This document shows, one piece after another, positions 1-12,452 of a stretch of 64,000 bases of DNA. Source of the DNA: Siphonodentalium dalli (taxonomy: Eukaryota > Mollusca > Scaphopoda > Gadilida > Siphonodentaliidae); contig CP136065.1 of the NCBI GenBank assembly GCA_032622095.1, positions 152,525,577 through 152,589,576 of the forward strand, given 5' to 3'. Each line of letters starts with the position of its first letter. The stretch's first letter is position 1. The notes below the pieces were generated by a model, which saw only the letters and a list, made by a program, of their open reading frames with translations, did no database searches and was not told the DNA's origin. A program made the translations under genes and the position numbers.

Positions 1-3000
1 ATACTGACAACTAATAGTGTGTATTGCGTGGTACATATTCATGTTGTAAAGTGCCGATTGAAGTAATTTGAACATAATTGTCTACTAAGAAACCGGTTTG
101 GGAGCATCATGAAAATTAGTACTAAATAAAATGTACGATGTAAAGTCTCTTCGATCTAGTGAGATAGGATACTATTCTGTTGAAGAGATAAGTGTTTCTT
201 GACAGTATAATCAGCATTACGACATACGTGTATGGTTTATTGTCACGGAGAGTGTTGAAAATTCTGGAAATATAACTAGTATTTACACAGATAGGGTGGG
301 CACTTCAGTTTCTGCTTTTCATTCAATAATTAATCATCATTCCAAACGGAAACTACCACGCACTGTGTGACTAAATATTACTTCGTGTGTTGCATGCCCG
401 AAATAACTGTTTTTGGTCCGACTGTTGGATGTATTCTAATAAGAAAACCCGAACGTACATTAAATCATTGGGTTAACGTGCGTAGCAGTGATCGATAAAT
501 CATTCAGATAGATCTGTTTTAATTATATGTGTACCTTTAAAGATATATAACAACATTCTTGTAAATTACAAATGTGTATTTTCGCTTATAGGGGGTTATC
601 CAATATGTTGCTTTTATCGTAGCATGGATTGTAGTTGCGGCCATTTTGACAGCCATTTCATCGCCGCGATTGCATTGTTTTCTGTCCTTGTCACTCTATT
701 CGCCCCCTATACCATTTTACTCAAACTTGTATATATCGGATGGAGGATTAATGCGTTCTGGTGTCGCCGATGAGGGATATTGTAGAAAAACGTACTTCGC
801 AAGGTCGAAAAATGAGCATTTTTTAAAATCTATGTAAAAAAGTTTGCTCAAAGCTGATTTTAGCGGATTTTGGATATGTTGTAGAGGATATATTCCTCTT
901 CAAAATGGAATAAAAACCAACTTAGTCCAAATTGTTTCTAGGTCAAACCTTTTATCGACCAGACTAATATTGAATGTGTTATACTATCCTGAATGAACAG
1001 ATGGTGCAGAAGTGCCCTTTTATTGAAACCTGCACTCTAGTTCTCAATTAACTCGGAATTAGCGAGTTAACGCGTAATTATCAACATGTTGTCACTGAAA
1101 TTCAAGCCACGTGAACGCAATTCCTTTGTTTTTGGTGGCGTATAAAATATGAAACGCTTTCTGAAGACGAACACTGAGTATAAAGTATACTCGTGTTTTT
1201 CTTCTGTAAAATAGCTGAGAAAATATCCAGTAGCCTCGTAATTACGGTTATATTTCAAGCCAATCGTAGCTGTGACGGTTCTATACATGAGCTTTATTCG
1301 AACGATTTCTGCACTTTGGGCGGAATATCATCCTGTGTATCTGACATTTTAAACCAGATAATGACTGTAGCTTATGCCATTTACATAATACAACAGGTAT
1401 ACTAAAAAATAAAACAATAAATACCTAATACGGGCGATTAAGTGACATTAATTGGCAGAAACCAAATATTGAAAGTCCCGAGGGTATAATATCATAATCA
1501 TGCCCGCATATATAAATGACCAATAGAAATAGAAATCTACTCTCAGGAGATTGTGAGATGTTATATTCATTTAATTAATACAGGGCGATTGTTCAAAGAT
1601 CCAGGTGGGACAATGTTTCGATGTCAGCACCAACATATTTCCTCCTCGATAGTCCCGCCTTATGGACATTTACAAATGTTTGTTTTCCAGACATGAGCAT
1701 ATCTTATGAAATCACGTTCAACTGGCCGGGTGGTGGAGGAGGTGTGGGGGGGGGGGGTGGGCTTGGACGGGGAGGGGGTACTTAATTTGTGTATGCCCCC
1801 AACTTTGGTCAAAGTTTTTCAACAGTTACAAATGTTCATATCTATTGTTTGGATATTCACACCAACTATGTTGAAATTGTTCTCTTAGACTGATTTTACA
1901 ACAATGGCTGGGGAAAGTCCCTCCTTATATAAGCACATTATAATAAAGTTTGTTCGTTTAAAGTTTAATTGTCCGCCGCCTTCATTTAAATTAATATTAA
2001 CAATATTCAATTCCTATCTAATCATCGGAGCCGACTTCCCTCAGGTTGACTTCGCGTCGGGTCGTCATCGTATTGGGGCATCTTCATACATGGTCGACTT
2101 CACATGGGCCCGACTTCACTTCTACTCTTTTGACCAATGGTTTTGTAAAACTTCCATTGGCTGATTGGGTCAATTTGAAGGTTTAGTATTGGTACCGGTA
2201 TTTACATTCCGCAATATCCGTGAGGATGCATGCCTACTCATGCCCAAGACCAATTGCCCCGGAGGTGATCTCGCATGTTCGGGGCGACTACTAGTAAGTC
2301 AAAGGCGGGTGAACAAATAATTTTTTATTTCACTTCATCCCATTTTTATTTTATTTAATATAAAAAAATAGCCTTTGCTATAAACATTTATGCCCTCTTA
2401 CAGGCGAGTGGATACAAATAATTGCATGATTGGTTGTAATCAGGTATCTCATAACAGGAATCTGAGTGGATATGGCTTCACTGTCTAGAGGCTTAGAAGT
2501 TACAGCAAACCCTGAGTGATTGCCGGTCAGATTGTCGTGAGCAGCAGAACAAGTGCTATAAAGAAATAACGAATTCTAGCACATAACCTATATAATCAGC
2601 ATCCAGCATAAACTTCATAAACTGCGTAATCAGAACATTGTATGGGTGTCAACGAAATTTTAACGTCTTAATTTTTGTTTTTTGCTGATTAAAATGCGTC
2701 TACGAAAATAGACAACATAAAATACAAGAAAGATAACTATATATACCGTCTACGCTCACGCTTTCCGAAGTCCAGCGATATGGAATTTCAATATCGTTAA
2801 CCGGCTATCGACTAATGGCAATGTTGGGCCTGCAACACGCGTTATTTTTCAAATTAGTTGGCGACTTTGGGAATTTTGATAGGCAGTGTAATTCATCGAA
2901 ATTGATGATAAGTGGTGCAAATTTCAACTTAATGCAAATTTTATTTGGTTTATTTTTGGTTTATTTCACGACATGGTCAGTTTGAACCATGTATCCTGCA

Positions 3001-3540
3001 AAATATCATCCATAGTATTACCCGTATAGAACCGATCAAAAGAGGAGAGAACTGACTCGATCAGGAGAGAACCCAAACAATTATTAAAGTTCGCGGTTTT
3101 TGTCGTTATGACTAGCACAAATACATTTTCATTATTATTAAACTAATTGGGTCCACAGATTTTGAAGAAAATGAAAAAATTAATCGAAATATCAGCTAGA
3201 TGACTCAAAAATTGCGTTTAAACTGTGAAAAACTCGTGAAAATGTATAATTTCGATCATAAGGAACCGTCACAGATCAGGCAAGAACCATCACAAACCGG
3301 CAATATAACGACTTACGATGTAACAGTTCATACACAGTGGTTTACATGAGATATATTGACCAGTCTCGGACTGAGTAAAGTAATATATTGCATAAAATAA
3401 ATTTCAGGTGTTATTTGAGCTTAATAGAACCATGAAATCGTAACCGTTCTTACGGATAGTAAAATACGAGAACGATTAGAATGTACACAAATGTTGGTGA
3501 CGTGGTACCCAATCCTCATCCGTAATCGTAAACGTGAGTG
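1..3540. other. No gene recognised
   Basis: AT-rich sequence with only short chance ORFs in both strands. None has a recognisable domain, a codon pattern or good splice borders. The only local oddity is a run of about ten G in a G-rich patch near 1,745. A stretch at 3,260-3,350 (motifs GGAACCGTCACAG and GATGTAACAGTTC) recurs in diverged form at 7,190-7,250, so part of this area is dispersed repeat. Confidence 0.5.
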
Positions 3541-4082
3541 CAAGATGGACATAAGTGAAAATAGCTCCTACTTAAAATTTGCACTTAAGAACAATTATTT
3601 GGACTTAAGCCGGGGGGGGGGGATCATTCACTTTTTTCCATACAGTAGGCCGGGGTGGGTGGGTGGTTCAGCCGCGAAGAAAGTCACTTTTTTTCCAAGT
3701 GGTCACAGTTTTTTCCTCTTACAACATTTTTGCAATATAATTGCCTCAAAGTGTTCAGCATCGTTGTTATGGTATGTATGACACTTTAGGTCAGGGCTTA
3801 GGGGGTAGTTAGTGTGGATATAGGCATAATGCTTCTCAGAAATCCCGGTTACAAACCAACACTCACAATTTTGTCTTTTGCATCAGATCACATTGTCAAG
3901 TACCAACACCACTGGTTCAAGATGAAAATGGACAGCTATGACACCCATGATTAAAGTAAATAAAAATGAATAAAGTTATTCATTTATATCATTAATGTTT
4001 ACTCATTAGACCTGATCAGACAGCATAAGAGGCAAAACACGGAAATCTCATCATGCTAAAAAGTATTGAATATGCTATTTAA

Positions 4083-4604
4083 AGGTGGATTATCTCTTTG
4101 TAAACATGCATTATATAGTTACCGGGGTATAAAATATTAGATTTGAATCGAAGACTCCTGTCCGGAAATGCTTCTATCGATTAATATTTATTTTATTTCG
4201 AATATTTTCTGGTCTAAAAAGGTGAGTTTGTTCAGGTAACGAACAATAGTGGTTACTATTAACAGAAACCAGAATTTTTTTTGTACAATTTTGTCCCAAA
4301 TAACGTTAATTATACTCATTATCGCTTATATCTGTGGAACAAAACAATACAAACAATCAATCTGGGACATTTGACTTTCGGTGCGTAGCCATAGGAACAG
4401 CCCAGTGCTCTATATCGCAATATGGTATCATCCGATTGGTCTGTTCTAAAAATAGACACATAAATGTTCCCGATTTGATATTCGATATAATATCAATATT
4501 AATTGATAGAAGCTTTTCCGGACAGGGGTATTCAGTTCATATCTATTATTTTATACCCACGCAAAAACTATTTAAAATTTGTTATTTAAAGAGATAATCC
4601 ATCT
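4083..4604. mobile_element. Palindromic MITE with TTAA target duplication
   Basis: The 522-bp element begins AGGTGGATTATCTCTTT and ends with the inverted copy, and it is flanked on both sides by TTAA (4,079-4,082 and 4,605-4,608). The arms stay similar for more than 100 bp: left TCCGGAAATGCTTCTATCGA against right TCGATAGAAGC-type sequence, and both carry GGGTATAAAAT. It has no coding capacity. TTAA duplications are made by piggyBac and Kolobok transposases. The AG...CT ends fit Kolobok (purine start) better than piggyBac (CCC start), but this assignment is inference. Confidence 0.8.
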
Positions 4605-5004
4605 TTAAAGCCACATCCATATTTTTTAGTTTAATTTATTGTTGTTTTTTTTTTGGACACAATTTCATGCTGATCAATCTGTTAAACGCCATGTTGTCAG
4701 ATGGTATAAGATCGATTCGTGTGGGTCCATTACTATTTAGAATAAATGTTTTGCCTAAATTTTTATTTTATATTTTCGATACAGTTGTATTTGAAGTGAT
4801 TACAGACAAGCATTGGAAATATGGTAAAATGTTCATATAACTTGTTTACAAGCCATGAGTCAATTGATAAACAAAAACAAACAGGATAACAATGGGTGCT
4901 GCAGGTTTATACGATTCTTATCTGTTCTCAGACTTTATAACTGAAACAAATACCAAGCCTAAATGGTGTGAGAGTACAGATTTTTAGGTAAAACGTGGGT
5001 GGGT

Positions 5005-5165
5005 ACCCTGCATGAAATTGGAGGAAAAAAATCCTTCAAATAAGGGGTGATTTCGCTGGATTTGGAGGTAAAAAGGGGGTGGGTACCCCGCATGAAATTG
5101 GAAAAAATATTGTTTTCCTTCAAATAGGGGGGTGGTGGGTACCCAAGAGGCGGAAAAAAATTTCA
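5005..5165. repeat. Two to three copies of a G-rich direct repeat
   Basis: The phrase GGGTGGGTACCC(C/T)GCATGAAATTGG occurs twice, about 75 bp apart, and a third partial copy (GGTGGGTACCC) follows near 5,130. Each is followed by a run of A and CCTTCAAATA. The patch at 3,610-3,720 has related material (CAGTAGGCCGGGG..., CACTTTTTTCC) in the opposite sense, so the two may be ends of one decayed element. No coding is seen. Confidence 0.55.
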
Positions 5166-5205
5166 GCCTACTGTCATGGCACTTTTTTCCGACCCCCCTG
5201 CTTAA

Positions 5206-5340
5206 GCAAATATTTGCACTAGTGTAATTACTTGCTCTTAATTGTAAATATTTTCACTTAAGTGTAATTATGTGTCTTAAGTGCAAATATTTGTAATTAA
5301 GTGCAAATAACTGTACGTAAGTGCAAATGCTAAGCAGGAA
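5206..5340. repeat. Array of TTTGCACTTAAGTGCAAA-type palindromes
   Basis: Short degenerate tandem units of 17-20 bp are built on TTGCACTTAAGTGCAAAT, which is its own reverse complement. The same motif forms arrays at 6,468-6,510 and 7,945-8,175. The last unit here leads directly into GCTAAGCAGGAACTAGATG, as does the array at 6.5 kb, so array and downstream flank were duplicated together. Confidence 0.75.
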
Positions 5341-5750
5341 CTAGATGACTGTTTGTCCTACCTATGCATGCCATAAATTTAGTTATGCCGAATCGTGGGC
5401 ACGCATGGTCCTTTCCCAATTTACAGGAGCGTAGCCTATCTATTTAAGACTGAGAACCCATGACCTACCTTTAGGAATCGAGGCAATTTCCTACTTACTG
5501 CATGTAGGTCTATGGGTATTCATATGGGTCCATAACCGTTCATGATCATATTGGATCATCGGTCATGTGGCGTCTTTAACTCACATGATTTGCTTCATCA
5601 TATCATTGGAGAAGAACTTGTATGAATTTGGTGGAAACTAGAGCTATTTAACATACTTGTATCACAATCAGTTTTGATGCCCCTCCCCTCCCCATTCATG
5701 ACTCGAACAGTACGAAGGTGAATTCCATTCCTTATTTGAATTTTTTAATA

Positions 5751-6250
5751 TTTAGGTCAAACAAAGGGTGTTATAGGGTGGCCCAACAAGCCACTCTTTC
5801 CACACGTACGAACTCCAATCCAAAATGGCCACCGTCAAGAGGGGTTCAATTAGGGCACCCATGCCATTTCTCGGCCCCTTGACCGATTTACTTTAGATAA
5901 ATGGTGATGTAGGCTGGATCCCAACCCAATCTAAATACTCACCCCACTCACCCCGCCGCGATCCAAAAATGGCCGCCGTCCAGATGGGGTCATATAGGGA
6001 CCCGTGCCATTTCTGCATGGGACCTTAACCGATTTATGTCAAACAGAGTGATGTATGGTGCCACCAAGACACGCTAAATATTCACTACACACCCCACCCG
6101 GTCCAAAATGGCTGGCGTCCAGATGGGTTCAACTAGATGACCCATATAATTTCAGTCACCCCTTAACATAATTTAGGTCACATAAAGAGTGTTGTAGGGT
6201 GGCTCCACAACCCACACACCCCAACCTGATGCAAAATGGAGGACCCATGC
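5751..6250 (+). repeat. Diverged tandem ~140-bp repeat (CCAAAATGGCCACCGTC)
   Basis: Four units start near 5,751, 5,886, 6,024 and 6,169 with TTTAGGTCAAACAAAGGGTG-like sequence. Each holds a centre reading CCAAAATGGCCACCGTCCAGA and GGGGTTCAA. One more unit lies at 6,776-6,905, and an inverted one lies at 6,950-7,085 (CCTCTGGACGGCGACCATTTTGG). Reading frames are interrupted and differ between units, so the small ORFs here are not genes. Confidence 0.7.
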
Positions 6251-6451
6251 CATTTCTCGACACAGGTTCACATAACAAATATTGACACCACCCCAATAAT
6301 ACTTAATCATAAATGAGTGAAATGAATCTGTATAAGAAAGACCCAGATCAGAGATCAAGTTGGTCTGGTGTTGCTCATAGGGCGGACTTTTTGGGAAAAT
6401 GGTTAGTCATGTCAGAATTAACTGCACAACATTTATCTAACAAATAATTAA

Positions 6452-6523
6452 CTAGTTCCTGCTTAACATTTGCACTTAAGTGCAAATATTTGCACTTAAG
6501 TGCAAATGCTAAGCAGGAACTAG
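6452..6523. repeat. 72-bp near-perfect palindrome
   Basis: The left arm starts CTAGTTCCTGCTTAACATTT and runs through TTGCACTTAAGTGCAAAT. The right arm is its reverse complement with a single mismatch (CTTAAC against GCTAAG). It could extrude as a cruciform or form one long hairpin in RNA. It sits at the start of the second copy of the 5.3-kb duplication. Confidence 0.85.
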
Positions 6524-7089
6524 ATGACTGTCCTACCTATCCATGTCATAAATGTAGTTATGCCGATACATGGGCACGCATGGTCCTTTCTCTAATTACA
6601 GGGGCGTAGCCTATCTATTTAAGACTTCATCATATCATAGCAGAAGAACGTGTATCAATTTGGTGGAAACTAGAGTTAAACATATTTGTATCACTATCAG
6701 TTTTGGTGCCCCTCCCCATTCATGACTCGAACAGCACGAATGTGAATTCCATTCCTTATTCGAAAAACATTATATTTAGTTAAAAAAGGGTGTTGTAGGT
6801 GGCCCCCAAGGCACTCTTTCCATACACCCACCCGGATCCAAAATGGCCACCGTCCAGAGGGGTTCAAATAGTTCAAATGCCCGTTCATGGCCCCTTGATT
6901 ATAATTATTGTGGTGGGTCAATATTTGTTCTGGGGACCTGTGTTTTCGACCCTTGGCCGATTTCGACCCCTCTGGACGGCGACCATTTTGGATCGAGGTG
7001 GGATATGTGTGGGGTGTACGTTAAGGGCGTCTAAAGTAGGGGCTATCCTACAACACCCTTTGTTTTACTTAACCCTGGTGAACTGCATG

Positions 7090-7940
7090 GTCCGATTCCC
7101 CAGGTATACAACATAATTATGTCACTTAATCTCATGTTACTAAATAAGTAAATATCTATACTAGGCATATATATTCTAAAAAATATTCCTGGACCATCAC
7201 AAAGCCAGCAATAGAATGACTTCCGGTGTAACAGTTCCTAGACAGTGGTGTTAGTACTGTTACCTTTGCCCTTGATCAAACTTTCAAATTTACAACTTAC
7301 ACGGCTACTCGATCGAGGCTGTATTAAACAAATTCTTGCTGCTGATTTGTTTATATTTCGACCAAATAGTGAGCTAAAAACGCATGTTAACACTGAGCCG
7401 TTTGTAAATTGTTTAATACGTTCCTTCTAACCAAGCTAATCGATAAAAAAGTAGAAAATATTTACTAGACACGTCTAGATTGACAACACGGAGGCTACGT
7501 CGCTCCTTCCTGCATCCATTCTGCACGCCGTCATGACGGCGAACAAAGCAGAGACATCAAAGAGCGTAATATAAGGGGAGTCACTCTAATCCATTGTTTT
7601 TTTTAGCCAAATTTAACGATCGAGTAAAACCTTATTTATAACATTAAGGTTGACACCGCGCAAATTAGGAAACAAGACACTTTGTAGACGCAAGTAAAGC
7701 AAGCTGAGCGCATATATTGTCAAAGAACAATAAAAACAAATCGTGAATGAAATGTTCCTTCCATGTAGTTAGCGTATATTAAGATGCCAATTCGGAATTG
7801 AACCCATTTTCAATGATCATGAAAACAAGCGCCGCATCCATGATTGTGGCAAAAGGAAAGCAGTTGAATTGAGATTGACTGTCACTCAAGACTTGCAGGA
7901 ATATACCATTACAAAGAAGGGGATTGTCGTTTTAAACCAG
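7090..7940. other. No gene recognised
   Basis: Unique-looking AT-rich sequence. Short ORFs on either strand lack domains or splice signals that I would trust. The first 160 bases hold a diverged copy of the dispersed repeat also seen at 3,260-3,350. Confidence 0.4.
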
Positions 7941-7944
7941 ATGA

Positions 7945-8175
7945 ATTGCACTTAAGTGCAAATGAATTGCACTTGAGTACAAATCAATTCACTATTTGCA
8001 CTTAAATGCAAATAATTGTAGTGCAAATAATTGTACTTACGTGCAAATATGTGCAAATAATTGTAATTAAGTACAGATATTTGTACTTAGGTGTAATTAT
8101 TTGCACCTAAGTCCAAATCATTTGCACTTAAGTACAATTATTTGCACTTAAGTGCAAATATTTGCACTTAAGTCT
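7945..8175. repeat. Longest array of the TTGCACTTAAGTGCAAA motif
   Basis: About a dozen degenerate units of 17-20 bp, alternating TTGCACTTAAGTGCAAAT with variants such as TTGTACTTACGTGCAAAT. It ends about 70 bp from the donor side of the candidate exon at 8,246-8,461, and would lie in that gene's downstream intron. Confidence 0.75.
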
Positions 8176-8245
8176 AAATAAATAAAAAATGTGAAAACGG
8201 CTTGCCACAATTTTCGTCTCAAATCTGTAACATTATTATATTTAC

Positions 8246-8461
8246 CGGCGTTAATCTTTACTTCAGCTACCAGAACATTCCAATTATCCGTGCCTGCGAT
8301 CTGTCTCAGTAGAGTATATGTGGCCTTATCTGTTCTTTGAGCACCATTACGAGGATCCAATATCCACCCATGTAGGATCCCGCAGCATTCAACCCTGTTC
8401 GACTTTGTCCTTTGAAACGGCCCTCTTCCATCGTCTAACATAACAAACAGCGTATCGTTTG
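8246..8461 (-). CDS. Candidate internal exon of an unrecognised protein-coding gene
   Basis: Read on the minus strand, a pyrimidine-rich acceptor (TTGATTTTTCAG) is followed by 216 bases that are open in one frame, then a good donor (GCCG|GTAAAT). The exon begins with two bases of a split codon and ends with one, so both introns are phase 1 and the exon is 72 codons. The peptide starts NDTLFVMLDDGRGPF and contains ECCGILHGWILDPRNG and GTDNWNVLVAEVKINA. It has balanced composition and no low-complexity stretch, as a folded domain would. I do not recognise the family. The open frame continues past the donor into the repeat array, which I take as intron. Another phase 1-1 exon on this strand lies at 59,311-59,391; whether both belong to one gene cannot be seen. 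Confidence 0.55.
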
Positions 8462-8469
8462 CTGAAAAA

Positions 8470-9410
8470 TCAAGTGCATTTTAATAATTTAAATACTAAA
8501 TATTCATTGCTGAGTAGTTCCCGCAGGAAATGATAATAATAAATTCAACAAATGACCACAGGTCGTTATTTAAACATATTATCTTAAATAACAATTGCCA
8601 CCAATATATCAGAATAAATATGATTATACTTCTGTACTTATTCTATCTTGTCGTCTCTCCGTCGTCTGCTAATTTTTTAACACCCATCCTAACGAATAGA
8701 CCATTCAAATGTTTAGAGTTAGAACTGGGTGGGAGAATCCATTTATTAAAGAAAGGGTGAAAATCACGGACCCGATTCGTCTTTTCGAGTTTTATGTAAA
8801 ATCCATTTATTACATGTATTTTACATGGTCAGATCAATCATTGATAGCATTAATCGCCTGCGTGTGATTGGTTCATTTCAACACGAAATACAAGTGAGTA
8901 GTTATAAGCGATTATCAGACTGACTGCTATTAGTGGAGTAGATTAGTAAAAGAATTGTTCACTTCGTAACTAAAGCATGACATTTTGCACATATGTACAT
9001 ATCCACATACTAATTGATATTGGATATGGAGCCACGCTGAAATTTCACTTTAACCCCTCTTTTAAGGGGTTTTACGAATTTAAGGAGCGTTTCTTGTTTA
9101 TATAATTTATTAAATGTCACAATTAATCTTACCATGGAATCTGCGATTTAAAATTAGGCATATACAGTAAGTATCATGTAAGTATGCACATTAATTGACC
9201 TGCTGTGCCTATACGCTTGTTAATTGAGTATGTGTAACACAGACTCGGTCGTGGTATACAACATACCGCACTGTTAGCATAACGGCAACACGGAGAGCTT
9301 CGTCACCGAGTCGGATAGAATTCTTAATGGCACTTTCCCTTGTGAAACGTACATCCAACCGTGTAGTGTCCAGCACAGGGTGCTATTCGGGACGCGAGTG
9401 AAATCACAAT
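8470..9410. other. No gene recognised
   Basis: AT-rich sequence with one small inverted repeat (AACCCCTCTTTTAAGGGGTT near 9,053-9,072). The interval 8,470-8,760 would be the intron upstream of the 8,246-8,461 exon. No tRNA-like or promoter-like structure stood out. Confidence 0.4.
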
Positions 9411-9417
9411 TGTAAAT

Positions 9418-10757
9418 TTGGTTAACCTACCTTGTCACTCTCGGGAACGGGAGCCCACAGCTGCTATTCACACTCATTGTGCGTCGGCCTTAGACGCGTT
9501 TGCAGAAAATATGCGAAATTCGTCACTCGATGATGACATTTCTTTCTACATCACGCTAATGATGGCCACAACACACAACACTCCAAAAAAACATGTTCAT
9601 AGACAAAATTCTCGAAGCAACAAAAGGCGCAGAATCAACGTTTGGCCGACTAAGACAGTTACTGTTCAATGACATAAAGTGATTAGGAATATCGGGAATA
9701 GTCATTGATGCACAGCTGAAGCGCAGAAGTAACTCTGTCAAAGCAGTTGCGTCGTTAAAACTTGCCACAGACATTTACAGTCTATTCCAATGCCTTATCG
9801 GTGAGGACATCAGCCATATGGAAGAGATGATCAGCTCATCAAAAACACATAAGAACACGAATTACAGCAGAGGTGCTCAATTGCCTGCTATCGGATCACC
9901 GCTTCCAAACTCAACCGAACTTCAATACTTATCCAGCCACCTTCGTTGGCCGACATGTCAAGTAGTGTTTCCCTGTTGACCCATTCATGCAACGTCATTG
10001 AGAAGGATCTTGCCCAAACTCTCCCAAACATGAACGGTCGGCTAGAGGCACTGGAGATAGGAATGGATCATGTTTTGTCTGCTCTTCAACAAGTCGAAGA
10101 AGATGGACACTCAAATAAGTTGATATGGGAGCGTATAGAAAGCGAGAAATGCACTGGCGTAACTAGGCTCAAAAGCGAAATTAAACAAATGCGACAAGTC
10201 ATGCAAGAAATCTTTGATCTTTTGGGCAGTGTCACGAAAAATGTAGAGTCTAGGGACGGCCTATGAACTCAATTAAAGGGAGGATCAGTGACCTCGAAAA
10301 AGATACCAAACATGCAGCTGAAACATGTAAGACCGGTAAAGTGTGACCACAAATGTGAAACTACATGCCAGCACCAATGTGATGACTCATGGAGAGATGA
10401 ATTAGTTAAGTACTCTTCTCATATGATGGAGGAACTGAATCGTTTTGCATATAACGCGCTCCGTGTCATTCACTCACAAAACTATTACCAAAATATGGCG
10501 AATATGTCTCTTTCATCCGACCAGCTATGGCGTGTACCCCTCCAGTGTCATCGCCTACACACACAACTGATACCAACACTGTTTTTACAGAAAAACTCAA
10601 TAGAATGGACCAAACAGGAACTAATAACAATCCGCAGACCACTGACATTGACATTATCGTCCTCGGAGCTAGTAATTGCGCTGGCATAGACATAGCGCAC
10701 CAGAATGCTAAAAACTTATCTGTAAGTGATGCATCGTTTGAAAAGATATCAGCACTC
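9418..10757 (+). pseudogene. Broken coiled-coil ORF, possibly a retroelement ORF1
   Basis: A plus-strand coding relic runs through all three frames with several frameshifts and stops. The best stretch (9,946-10,266, 106 aa) starts MADMSSSVSLLTHSCNVIEK and is rich in heptad-like Leu/Ile/Glu/Lys, suggesting a coiled coil. It continues in other frames with a Cys/His cluster (CDHKCETTCQHQCDD, near 10,340-10,385) and ends with TDIDIIVLGASNCAGIDIAH near 10,650-10,700. The order coiled coil, Cys cluster, then a Gly/Ser loop after a hydrophobic strand (VLGASN, resembling the first block of SGNH-type hydrolase folds) is reminiscent of some LINE ORF1 proteins, but this is weak. The ORF stops dead at the A-tail of the minus-strand LINE at 10,758, so the LINE probably inserted into it. 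Confidence 0.45.
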
Positions 10758-11903
10758 CTTAATTTTTTTTAACAATATTATGGAATATCGTCATTCGTCT
10801 GGTGTATCGTCGATTTTCTAGATTCTCCCATCCAAGTTCGAAAAGAAGCCTATCATTCGGAACAGATCGAGTACACCCTGTGACTATTCTGGCTGCCTCG
10901 AATTGAATATCATGCAATTGTTTTAGCAAGTAAGCAGGTGCCCCGAACCAGACAGTGCTACCATACTCCATTAGAGAGCGTACATATGATAAATATAAAG
11001 TTTCAAGTGTTTCACGATTGAGTGTATGTTTGAGTTTTCGAATCTGAGACAATCTGGCATAAGCCTTCTGACATATAGCATCTATATGTGTGTTCCAAGT
11101 GAGATCGTCATCAATTTCCAGACCTAAATGTTTGTGTGATTTAGAGTATTCCAGCCGCACACCATCAAAATTTATTATTGGTTTAATTATTTTGTTTGTT
11201 TAGGTGTGAATAACATTAAGTCTGTTTTGGAACTATTGAATTTTACCTTCCATGTGTCTGCCCAAAATTTCATTTCCCTCATATCTTCATTTACCATGCG
11301 TTCGAGTTTTGTAATGTCGGAACTGCTATTAGTAAGGCACGCATCGTCGGCATATAGTCTCGTTTGAGATTTAATGCGATCTACTATGTCGTTAATGTAA
11401 ATGAGAAAAATCAGAGGGCCGATAACTTATCCCTGGGGGACCCCAGCATTAATTCTGCTATAATTTGAGAAACACGAATTGACCATAACTCTTTGTTGCC
11501 TATTCTTCAGGTAGTTTTGAAACCATTCTAGAAGTTTGTCATTAATACCATATTGTTCTAATTTCAATAACAATCCGCGGTGCCATACTTTATCGAATGC
11601 TTTTGATATGTCAAAAAATACTGCACAAGTAGTTACCCCAGCATCGAGGGCGTTGCACAAATTATTAATAATCTCGATAAGCTGCATTTCAGTACTATGA
11701 TTAGGAACGAAACCTGATTGATTTTTATATAATAAATTGTTTAAGGACAGGTACTCAGAAACTTTATTGAAAATTATTCTTTCAAGAATTTTGCCAACAC
11801 AGCTGATTAAAGATATCGGACGGTAATTTGTTGGATCTTGTCTGTCTCCTTTCTTGAAAAGGGGGATAACATTAGCATTTTTTTTCCATGCCGCCGGGAA
11901 ACG
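10758..11903 (-). pseudogene. Old LINE, piece 4: reverse transcriptase core and C-terminus
   Basis: Minus-strand reverse transcriptase of a LINE. Reading leftwards from 11,903 it shows ANVIPLFKKG, YRPISLISCVGKILE, QSGFVPNHST, FFDISKAFDKVWHRG, GVPQG, then YADDACLT (catalytic Asp pair), and C-terminal HKHLGLEIDDDLTWNTHI. Breaks are visible: a stop directly after GVPQG near 11,430, and stops/frameshift around 11,170-11,190. The 3' end is a short A-run at about 10,763. The element is therefore dead. Its upstream continuation lies at 19,932: the transposon at 11,907-19,931 split it between the residues NKSIKVC and RFPAAWK, and the two halves join in frame. Confidence 0.85.
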
Positions 11904-12452
11904 ACATAGTCCAGGAGATCGGGAGGTAGTGTTGCTCATATTGACGGACAAGCTGCGACCATGTTATTTTTAATGTTTTAGGTATGGTAATGAAGAAAAA
12001 TCATGATAGCAAGAACAAATTTATAGCCTTCTTTGTTTTTTTTTCGATTTATTGGGCATATTTCTACATTTTAAGCCCAAAATTTTCATTTTTTTTTCAA
12101 TGTGTAAAGATTTCATTTTAGTATGATTTTGGTGATTAAGTTGAATAGTAATTGTGTTAATAATGTTAAATAACTAATTGTGCTAAAAAAATTGAAGAAT
12201 TTCAATGTTTTTTTTTTTTTAAATTACCATTTTTTTTTTTTAATTTACGCAAAATCGTCCAAATTGCAACCATTTCATCTTAGTATGATTTTAAGGTTAA
12301 ATTCACCAGAACTATTTTAATATTGTTAAATAATTTACAACTTGGCTTCTACAATGTTTTAAAATGGATTTAAGAAGGTTTCTACTTGTTTTCTAAGTTG
12401 GGGGGGGGGGGGGTCTAATTCAAATCCAACTAAACATCGTACTGTTCAAAAT

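Larger units (their letters stand above)
5327..6780. repeat. Direct duplication of a ~270-430-bp segment
   Basis: The sequence after GCTAAGCAGGAACTAGATG at 5,327 reappears at 6,504: CCTACCTAT(G/C)CATG, GGGCACGCATGGTCCTTTC, GCGTAGCCTATCTATTTAAG, then AGAAGAAC...GTAT.AATTTGGTGGAAACTAGAG and CCATTCATGACTCGAACAG. The second copy has lost an internal block of about 140 bp. Divergence is moderate, so the duplication is not recent. No ORF is shared between the copies. Confidence 0.75.
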
